42,328 nucleotides of DNA, from assembly GCA_905235505.1 (NCBI GenBank), contig CAJOMJ010000027.1, forward strand, positions 1 to 42,328, read 5' to 3'. Positions 8,627 through 15,097 of the stretch are shown here, piece after piece. Below the pieces are notes generated by a model. That model worked only from the letters and a program-made list of their open reading frames with translations. It was not told where the DNA came from and searched no databases. Each line of letters begins with the position of its first letter. Within the stretch, counting starts at the first letter, position 1. The position numbers and the translations under genes are program-made. This DNA is from Paludibacteraceae bacterium. GTDB lineage: Bacteria > Bacteroidota > Bacteroidia > Bacteroidales > Paludibacteraceae.

Positions 8627-9268
8627 ATGAAAGATACAATATATACTATAGGACATTCCAATCAGTCACTTGACGAGTTTCTTGAGATGCTTCAAACAAT
8701 TGGCATACAAGTAGTGGCAGATGTAAGGTCAGTGCCGGCAAGCAAATATACACCGCAGTTCAATCGTGAGCACCTGCAAGCAGAACTGAAACAAAATGGC
8801 ATTGTCTATCTGCCTTTTGGCGAGGAGTTCGGCGCAAGACGTACAGACAGTCTTGATGCGAACGGAAAGGTGAATTTTGAGAAGGCTGTTTTAACCCCCG
8901 CCTTTTTGCATGGAACAGAGCGCATGATGAATGGTTTGCAGAAGGGTTACAAGATTGCATTGATGTGTTCCGAGGCTAATCCGCTTGAGTGTCATAGGTT
9001 TGCCATGGTGTCGCGGTGGTTCTTCCAACATGGCATAAATGTGGAACACATAGTTCACGATGCAGAAAATAATACCATACTCCGCTCTCATAAAGAGTTG
9101 CAGGATGAGATGGTAGCAGAATATGTACGCAAGAAAAAAATTCCGCAAATACAACCGCCTGACATGTTTGGCGAAAACGAGTGCACTGAAGAACAGCAGA
9201 TAGCGCTTGCTTATCAACAGAAAAACAAAGAAATAGGCTACAAGCAGCAAATAGATGAACCGGATTAA
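8627..9268 (+). CDS. DUF488 family protein (first of two)
   Basis: A 213-residue DUF488 protein. It starts with TIYTIGHSNQSLDEFLEML, continues with VVADVRSVPASKYTPQFNRE, and has the family Cys/His signature MCSEANPLECHR near residue 110. The biochemical activity of DUF488 is not established to my knowledge; a DNA-related or nucleotide-related role is only inferred from its company here. The start at 8627 is preferred over an upstream in-frame codon inside ogt because homology begins at this Met and the promoter ends about 10 bp before it. The C-terminal ~40 residues are charged and probably loosely structured. It is followed after 9 bp by a second DUF488 gene. Confidence 0.88.
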   Translation: MKDTIYTIGHSNQSLDEFLEMLQTIGIQVVADVRSVPASKYTPQFNREHLQAELKQNGIVYLPFGEEFGARRTDSLDANGKVNFEKAVLTPAFLHGTERMMNGLQKGYKIALMCSEANPLECHRFAMVSRWFFQHGINVEHIVHDAENNTILRSHKELQDEMVAEYVRKKKIPQIQPPDMFGENECTEEQQIALAYQQKNKEIGYKQQIDEPD

Positions 9269-9277
9269 ATACAGATT

Positions 9278-9721
9278 ATGATTACTCTTTATACCATAGG
9301 ATTTACGAAAAAGACTGCAGAGCAGTTCTTTGAGTTGTTGCGGAAGCATAATGTAAAATCTATTATTGATGTCAGGCTGAATAACACCAGTCAGCTGGCG
9401 AGTTTTGCGAAGATGCCCGATTTACAATATTTTCTTGACAAGATATGCGGAATAGGCTATGAGGCTGTGCCTGATTTTGCCCCAACGAAAGAGTTGCTAT
9501 CCGATTATCAACATGACAAAATTGGCTGGTTGGATTATGAGCGCATATTCAAACAATTACTCATAAAACGTTGTGTAGCAACCAAGTATAACGTCGCACA
9601 ATTTGATGGTTGTTGCCTGCTCTGTAGCGAAGATACCCCAGAGCATTGCCATCGTCGGTTGGTGGCTGAATATCTGCGGCAGAATAGTACTGAAGATGTA
9701 AGAATTCTGCATCTCAAGTAG
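9278..9721 (+). CDS. DUF488 family protein (second of two)
   Basis: A compact 147-residue DUF488 protein. It shows the same plan as its neighbour: LYTIGFTKKTAEQFFELL, then SIIDVRLNNTSQLA, then LLCSEDTPEHCHRRLVAEYL with the shared CSE-x-(N/T)-P-x-x-CHR signature. Sequence divergence from the first copy is large, so the pair is an old duplication or two distinct subfamilies, not a recent tandem copy. It begins 9 bp after the first copy and ends 22 bp before the helicase gene. The three genes should share one transcript. Two different DUF488 proteins in a row suggest a heteromeric or sequentially acting pair; this is inference. Confidence 0.88.
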   Translation: MITLYTIGFTKKTAEQFFELLRKHNVKSIIDVRLNNTSQLASFAKMPDLQYFLDKICGIGYEAVPDFAPTKELLSDYQHDKIGWLDYERIFKQLLIKRCVATKYNVAQFDGCCLLCSEDTPEHCHRRLVAEYLRQNSTEDVRILHLK

Positions 9722-9743
9722 TCACAAATATAACATTGTAACC

Positions 9744-12700
9744 ATGATACGACACTTCATCTGTCTTGCAAATTCATATAAATATGGCGGTCGCTGTTTA
9801 GCAGGGATAGAAATAGATTTGTCGGCTGATGGAAAGCAATACATTATTCAACGGCGTGAAGATAATAATCCTTGTTGGATACGTCCTGTGCAGGAAGGTA
9901 CAGAACATGAGTCTATTGCCAATGAAATAGCACAAAATATCAGGCTCCTGGATATCTTAGAAATAGAGGTGACTGAGACATGTGGCAGAGGATGTCAAGC
10001 GGAAAACGTTTATTTTAAGGACCTGAAAATTGCAAATCATCTTAAATGTGATGATGATCACTTATTGGAATTGTGTTCAAACGAAAGATGTGTTTTATAC
10101 TCTCCACGTACCTATCTAACGGAAAGTGAATATCTACGCGGCAATCATTCGCTAATGCTGATACAACCGGAAAAACCTTCTATTGTAGTTGAGAGTAAAG
10201 AGACAGAAGATGGTCAGCAAAAACGAAAATACTATGCACAATTTATTTATAGAGGTGATGAATATAAATTGCCAATAACTGATCCTGAATACCTCAATAG
10301 GATGGACTCTTTTTCGTCTGTTGCTCTGACAGGCGATTTTCCTACAGGAACTTTTTACTTTGCGATATCTATGGCGGCAGAGCCATGGAACGGCTTGCAT
10401 TATAAATTGTTGGCAGGTATCGTGGATATGCGTTTGTCACAAAAAACGAAGCAGTCGGATGATGCAGCGTATCAGTCGGAAGCATATCGTTTGGCGGAAG
10501 AGTTCTCGGAGAAGACAAACAAGTGTCTGTTTATCACCGGTAAGGCAGGCACTGGCAAGACCACTTTTCTGCGGCGGCTTCGGGAGATGTCACCCAAGAA
10601 CATTGCGGTGGTCGCTCCTACCGGTGTGGCGGCTATCAATGCGGGCGGTATGACCATTCACTCGTTCTTCCAACTCCCGATGCGAATGATTGTTCCTACA
10701 CAGCAATCGTACAGGCAGATGTTCGCCGAGCAGCGTATGATGCAGCGCAAACGGCAGATGCTCTATCACTTGGAGATGCTCGTTATTGACGAGATAAGCA
10801 TGGTGCGTGCCGATGTGTTGGACGCTATAGATGCCGTGCTCCGTCATTATCGCTACCGTCGCGACTTGCCATTCGGCGGAGTGCAGGTGGTGATGATTGG
10901 TGACCTGATGCAGTTGCAACCCGTAGTACATGGTGATGAGGAACGGGAGGCTATGGCAAAGTACTACGATGGTCCGTATTTCTTTCAAAGCAAGGTGATG
11001 CAGGAGGTGAGACCTGTGTATATAGAACTTGACCATGTATTCAGGCAGCAGAACGAGGATTTTGTGCGGCTGCTTAATGAGGTGAGAGAAAACAAGTTAT
11101 CTGATGTGAGCAGGGCAATGCTGGCGGCAAGGTATATACCTGATTACAATCAAAGGTCGAAAGTCAGAAGTCAAACGACAGCCGATGATGATTTTCATAT
11201 TACGCTTACAACGCATAACCAGCAGGCGGATGACCTAAATCACAGGCGGTTGGATGAACTCAATGGGAGAACTTATCACTTCAAGGCAGAAGTTCTGAGA
11301 GACTTTCCCGAGAACAGTTACCCGACCGAGGAAACGCTGACGCTCAAAGAGGGTGCACGGGTGATGTTCATCCGTAACGATGACAGGAAACCACGCAGGT
11401 TCTATAACGGCAAACTCGGCATCGTTAAAGCGATAGATGAAAGAGAGGAAACTATCCTTGTTAGTTGTGAAGACGGCGACATTGAGGTGGAACCGGTGAC
11501 ATGGGAGAACATTCGTTACAAAGAAGACCCCCAAACCGGCAAAATTGAAGAAGAACTGCTTGGCACTTTCACGCAGTTCCCTTTGCGTCTCGCATGGGCG
11601 ATAACGATACACAAGAGTCAGGGTCTGACCTTCGACCGCGTGATAATAGACGCAGAGCGGGCATTTGCTGCAGGGCAGGTGTATGTGGCATTGTCGCGCT
11701 GCCGTACCTTGGAGGGGATTATACTTTCTTCGCCGTTGCAACATGTCAGTCTCGGCAATGACAGACAGGTGCTCAATTATGTCAATACTCAGCCCACAAC
11801 GGAGCAGTCGGCAGCAATTCTCGGACCGGCACAAAAAGATTATCAACTGCAGCTCTTCACCGAACTTTATGATGTCAAACGTCTGCTCACGATGATAGAG
11901 CAACTGCAGAAACATGTCACTAAGTGCGTCTCATTCAATGCGGAGACACTGCCGTTCCTTGACGATTTGAAATTGCAGGTGCTTGGTTTGGTGGAGGTAA
12001 GTGAAAAGTTTCAACAACAATTGGCGAGGATAATATCTGACTCCTCACATGACTACATACAGCAACGGCTGACAGCTGCGGCAGGATATTTTGTTCCGAA
12101 AGTGCAGGCGTTGGCGGATCAGGTCGGGGAACATCCGTGCAGGTGTAAAAATAAAGCAGACACATCGGACTTTGACACGATAATAAGTGATTTATATCTC
12201 CTTCTGTCGCAGAAAACTGCACTGATGAAAGCTGTCAGTATAGAGGCTTCTACGGAATCTTACCTGCACGCCAAAAGCAAGTTTGTGGCGGCTCCGATGC
12301 AGACACGATCTGCGTTTGGCAAACCACAAAAAACCAAAGAGAAGAAGGCATCGGTCAAAGTACAAGGATTTCTCATTGCGGATACCGGCGGAGATGCTCA
12401 AGCACAGCAAGTTTCTGATTCGGAAGAGCCGCAGGAGGACCAGAAACTGTTTGAAAGGCTTCGTTTGCTGCGTCTCAATATAGCAAAAGATGAGAATGTC
12501 CCCGCATTTGTCGTTTTCCCGGATAGGACATTGCATGAATTAGCCATTCATAAACCAACATCAGTATCCGCAATGACACAAATATACGGTGTAGGTAAGA
12601 ATAAGATAGAAAAATATGGAGAGCAGTTTGTTGAGTCAATTAATGAGTATATAGGTAAGTCTGACTCTCTACAGCAGAATATCGTTTTAGATCCCGCACA

Positions 12701-12881
12701 AAATTATACGCAAAAGCAAAAAGAGAAATATGAAAATGCGTATGCAAAATGGACTCATGAAGAAGAGCAAAAACTTGTTGAGATGAAGAAATCAGGTGTT
12801 ACTATGAAGACTATAATCGAAACACTTAAACGTAATAAAAGAGCAATTATCAGAAGATTGAAAAAGTTAGGATTATCATAG
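9744..12881 (+). CDS. Pif1-like helicase with N-terminal dual-OB-like module and C-terminal HRDC
   Basis: A 1045-residue protein in four parts. Residues ~1-232 (MIRHFICLANSYKYGGRCLAG...) form a beta-rich module that resembles the stand-alone 'dual OB-containing' proteins often found beside DUF488 genes; I recall this similarity and cannot test it. Residues ~240-700 are a Pif1-like SF1 helicase core with Walker A GKAGTGKT (~265-275), Walker B LVIDEIS (~347) and late motifs ITIHKSQGLTFD and YVALSRCRTLEG. An HRDC domain spans ~903-975 (LFERLRLLRLNIAKDENVP ... QIYGVGKNKIEKYG). The tail (~1003-1045, WTHEEEQKLVEMKKSGVT ... RAIIRRLKKLGL) looks like an HTH/Myb-like DNA-binding segment. It is likely to unwind DNA or resolve structures, with OB, HRDC and HTH parts giving substrate choice. 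The gene follows the two DUF488 genes by 22 bp. Confidence 0.88.
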   Translation: MIRHFICLANSYKYGGRCLAGIEIDLSADGKQYIIQRREDNNPCWIRPVQEGTEHESIANEIAQNIRLLDILEIEVTETCGRGCQAENVYFKDLKIANHLKCDDDHLLELCSNERCVLYSPRTYLTESEYLRGNHSLMLIQPEKPSIVVESKETEDGQQKRKYYAQFIYRGDEYKLPITDPEYLNRMDSFSSVALTGDFPTGTFYFAISMAAEPWNGLHYKLLAGIVDMRLSQKTKQSDDAAYQSEAYRLAEEFSEKTNKCLFITGKAGTGKTTFLRRLREMSPKNIAVVAPTGVAAINAGGMTIHSFFQLPMRMIVPTQQSYRQMFAEQRMMQRKRQMLYHLEMLVIDEISMVRADVLDAIDAVLRHYRYRRDLPFGGVQVVMIGDLMQLQPVVHGDEEREAMAKYYDGPYFFQSKVMQEVRPVYIELDHVFRQQNEDFVRLLNEVRENKLSDVSRAMLAARYIPDYNQRSKVRSQTTADDDFHITLTTHNQQADDLNHRRLDELNGRTYHFKAEVLRDFPENSYPTEETLTLKEGARVMFIRNDDRKPRRFYNGKLGIVKAIDEREETILVSCEDGDIEVEPVTWENIRYKEDPQTGKIEEELLGTFTQFPLRLAWAITIHKSQGLTFDRVIIDAERAFAAGQVYVALSRCRTLEGIILSSPLQHVSLGNDRQVLNYVNTQPTTEQSAAILGPAQKDYQLQLFTELYDVKRLLTMIEQLQKHVTKCVSFNAETLPFLDDLKLQVLGLVEVSEKFQQQLARIISDSSHDYIQQRLTAAAGYFVPKVQALADQVGEHPCRCKNKADTSDFDTIISDLYLLLSQKTALMKAVSIEASTESYLHAKSKFVAAPMQTRSAFGKPQKTKEKKASVKVQGFLIADTGGDAQAQQVSDSEEPQEDQKLFERLRLLRLNIAKDENVPAFVVFPDRTLHELAIHKPTSVSAMTQIYGVGKNKIEKYGEQFVESINEYIGKSDSLQQNIVLDPAQNYTQKQKEKYENAYAKWTHEEEQKLVEMKKSGVTMKTIIETLKRNKRAIIRRLKKLGLS

Positions 12882-13157
12882 ATTTGTTGGAGTATTGTAA
12901 TTGCTCATATAAAAACATACAATCACTATGAAGATAGGTTGTATCCACCGTTATTATTGACATACGAGAGCGGATTTTGCTACCAGCGAGGAGATAATAG
13001 AAATACTATGAATAACTATATGCTCACGCACGCATTACTTATACGAACTATGTAACCAACCCAAATTGGAATCTCCGGCGAAGGTGCAGTCTAACCTGAC
13101 AACCTTTCCTGACAGGTTACCACAACTCGCAGGGGATGAAAGATAAACAAATAATAT
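12882..13157. other. Intergenic spacer between helicase and hydrolase genes
   Basis: No convincing gene. It holds a weak inverted repeat ATACAA (12917-12922) / TTGTAT (12939-12944) and an AACCTG...CAGGTT pair near 13093-13118. No TAnnTTTG promoter was found for the hydrolase. Short open stretches here have no recognisable product. Confidence 0.4.
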
Positions 13158-14402
13158 ATGAAGAATAATAACATTCGATACTTACTGACATGCGTATATC
13201 TGCTACTGTGGTTTTCGCTATTTGCGCAAAATACAGCGGGCAGACTTCTGAAGAACAAACTGACATGGGATATTGCGGAACTTGTTCTTGCGTCAGATTA
13301 CGACCCTTTGTTACAATCAAAGGATAATCCGGACCGGGGACTGCAGACCATGATGAAGATGTTTGAGAAGAATATAGGTAATGACATCGTGCGGCAGCTG
13401 TTAACCTACAGAAGTACCGACCAGCATGGTGACAGCGTCCTCTTATCCGGCTGCCTTTATCTGCCAAAAGAGGGAGAAATAAAGGGCATAATTGTAGCCA
13501 ACCACTACACCGTATGTTCCAACAAAGAAGTACCATCAGAGTCGCTTGTCATTGAGAGCATATTCTGCGAGAAAGGTTATGCGGTGCTTATGGCTGACTA
13601 CCTCGGCTACGGCATAACCAAAGACCGACCGCATCCATATCTTCACCGTGAAACCGGGGCACGCACCGTTCTTGACCTTGTGTTACAGATGGTTCCACAA
13701 CCTGAAACGGTCAAAAAGAAAGGCTGTCGGAAGAAGGAAAAACAACCTCGGTTTATGCTCGCCGGACGAGAACTGCTGACAGATAGCCTTATTCTAATAG
13801 GATATTCGCAAGGTGCGGCTGTGACACTTGCATTGCAGGCTCTCATTCAAGAACAATATGCCAATCAACTGCATATATCCCGAACCTTTGTCGGGGGAGG
13901 ACCATACGACATTGCCTCAATGTACGACGAGTGGGTGGAAAAAGATTTAACATCCATCCCTGCCGCCATACCGCTCACTATCCTCGGTATGGATGCGGGC
14001 GAGAATCTGCACCTTGACCTAAGTCACCTGTTCAAAGACTCCCTGCTTGCCCACTACGATGAGTGGATTCTTACGAAAAAATATACACTCAACCATATTG
14101 CCCGGTTGATGGGTAGCAGACGCCTCTCGGACAACATGCCACCGTCAGGGATGGACAAAACCGACCCTGAGACACACAGATTCTACGATGCGATGCAGAG
14201 ACAGTCGCTGCTCAATTTCAAGCCTCAGACTCCGCTATATCTCTTTCATTCCAAAGACGATAAGTGGGTACCGTTTTCCAGCAGCGAACGACTTGCGGGG
14301 AACATAGGGCAGAGTCCGTTGCTGACCACTGATTTCGGCAACTACGGCAATCACATGAATGCAACACTGAGGTTTTACAAGACATTGTTTGAGATACTGT
14401 GA
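13158..14402 (+). CDS. Exported alpha/beta hydrolase (secretory lipase-like)
   Basis: A 414-residue exported serine hydrolase. Residues 1-23 form a signal peptide (YLLLWFSLFAQ). The nucleophile elbow is GYSQG (Ser near residue 215), the acid is probably in LFHSKDDKWVP (~364) and the His in GNHMNATL (~398), so the triad is complete. IKGIIVANHYTV and YAVLMADYLGYGITKD give the early strands and oxyanion region. The pattern suits secretory lipases and related esterases; the substrate is unknown. A lysine-rich insertion (about residues 175-190, VKKKGCRKKEKQPR) precedes the nucleophile strand. The gene is alone and converges on the minus-strand tRNA-Pro, with a perfect 12-bp-stem hairpin between them. 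Confidence 0.85.
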   Translation: MKNNNIRYLLTCVYLLLWFSLFAQNTAGRLLKNKLTWDIAELVLASDYDPLLQSKDNPDRGLQTMMKMFEKNIGNDIVRQLLTYRSTDQHGDSVLLSGCLYLPKEGEIKGIIVANHYTVCSNKEVPSESLVIESIFCEKGYAVLMADYLGYGITKDRPHPYLHRETGARTVLDLVLQMVPQPETVKKKGCRKKEKQPRFMLAGRELLTDSLILIGYSQGAAVTLALQALIQEQYANQLHISRTFVGGGPYDIASMYDEWVEKDLTSIPAAIPLTILGMDAGENLHLDLSHLFKDSLLAHYDEWILTKKYTLNHIARLMGSRRLSDNMPPSGMDKTDPETHRFYDAMQRQSLLNFKPQTPLYLFHSKDDKWVPFSSSERLAGNIGQSPLLTTDFGNYGNHMNATLRFYKTLFEIL

Positions 14403-14427
14403 GAAAACATAGTATGTTTCACAAACA

Positions 14428-14456
14428 AAGAGGGTAACTCTCGGAGTTACCCTCTT
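14428..14456 (-). terminator. Intrinsic terminator of tRNA-Pro, possibly shared with the hydrolase
   Basis: Stem AAGAGGGTAACTC / GAGTTACCCTCTT (13 bp) with a three-base loop. On the minus strand it is followed by the T-rich TTTGTTTGT, which fits termination of the tRNA transcript. On the plus strand no U-tract follows, so any effect on the hydrolase mRNA would be weaker. Confidence 0.8.
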
Positions 14457-14458
14457 GT

Positions 14459-14530
14459 CGAGAAGAGGCGACTCGAACGCCCGACCCCCACGTCCCGAAC
14501 GTGGTGCGCTACCAACTGCGCTACTTCTCG
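14459..14530 (-). tRNA. tRNA-Pro (anticodon CGG)
   Basis: A 72-nt cloverleaf on the minus strand. Acceptor CGAGAAG/CTTCTCG, D-arm GCGC-AGTTGGTA-GCGC, anticodon arm CCACG-TTCGGGA-CGTGG giving CGG, which reads CCG codons, and T-arm with TTCGAGT. C1-G72 and the following A73 are the bacterial proline identity elements. CCA is not encoded. The prolyl-tRNA synthetase gene lies about 3 kb upstream on the same strand. Confidence 0.96.
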
Positions 14531-14533
14531 TGT

Positions 14534-14571
14534 GTGGTGAGTTCTCTCACCACTAAAGTCTGTTTACAGAC
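14534..14571. repeat. Two perfect hairpins just upstream of tRNA-Pro
   Basis: Hairpin one: GTGGTGAG / CTCACCAC, 14534-14553, 8 bp, loop TTCT. Hairpin two: GTCTGT / ACAGAC, 14558-14571, 6 bp. They lie between the lipoprotein terminator (14578-14603) and the tRNA 5' end, so they would be part of a tRNA precursor leader. They may be processing signals or attenuator-like structures. Confidence 0.55.
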
Positions 14572-14577
14572 ACTACA

Positions 14578-14603
14578 TTTAGACGCGGCACGGCGCGTCT
14601 AAA
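14578..14603 (-). terminator. Hairpin downstream of the small lipoprotein gene
   Basis: A perfect 10-bp stem TTTAGACGCG / CGCGTCTAAA with a six-base loop, 15 bp past the stop at 14618. The A/T ends of the stem give a partial U-run on either strand. It probably terminates the lipoprotein mRNA. Confidence 0.65.
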
Positions 14604-14617
14604 CTCGTTGCATCTCT

Positions 14618-15004
14618 TTACTTGTTGACAGTAAAGTTAATTTCGGCGTTTTCGCCCTTCTTCAGAGTTATCTCCTGTTTTTCCCACTTGTTGGTGCCTT
14701 GGTCGAACACTTCGAAATAATAGGTAAGTTTATTGACACCCATGTCAAGTTTTACAACCACTTTGCCCTGTGCATTCGTAGTGGCATAACTCCAACCCTC
14801 AGGTACACCCGTTATAATCTCTTCCGGTGAGGGCAGAACAGCATCAACGATCAGCGTAGCCATGTCAGTATAAAGTACTAAACGATTGTTGACAGGATTA
14901 CCTTCAGCGTCAGCAACTGTGATGGTTACTTCCGATGTCTTTACATCGCAACTTGTAAATGCCACTGCAAGTATTGCAGTAAGGATAAATAATGTTTTCT
15001 TCAT
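14618..15004 (-). CDS. Small lipoprotein with Ig-like fold
   Basis: A 128-residue predicted lipoprotein of unknown function. The signal peptide ends in a lipobox AFTSC, with Cys19 as the lipidation site. The mature part (VTITVADAEGNPVNNRLVLYT ... ATTNAQGKVVVKLDMG) has the look of a carboxypeptidase-regulatory or Ig-like beta-sandwich, a fold common in Bacteroidota surface lipoproteins. It has its own TTTTG-N19-TAATTTTG promoter in the gap behind topA and its own hairpin terminator, so it is a single-gene unit. Confidence 0.8.
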   Translation of the reverse strand: MKKTLFILTAILAVAFTSCDVKTSEVTITVADAEGNPVNNRLVLYTDMATLIVDAVLPSPEEIITGVPEGWSYATTNAQGKVVVKLDMGVNKLTYYFEVFDQGTNKWEKQEITLKKGENAEINFTVNK

Positions 15005-15060
15005 AACTTTTTTGTCTTTTATTTGTGATTAGTTTATGTTATGTTTCTCATTTGGGCTTG

Positions 15061-15090
15061 CAAAATTACAATAATCTTTTGACATGGCAA
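15061..15090 (-). promoter_or_regulatory. Promoter of the small lipoprotein gene
   Basis: Minus strand: TTG (complement of 15088-15090; TTTTG if extended to 15092), 19-bp spacer, TAATTTTG (complement of 15061-15068). Transcription should start near 15055, about 50 nt before the ATG at 15004. Confidence 0.7.
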
Positions 15091-15097
15091 AATCTAT

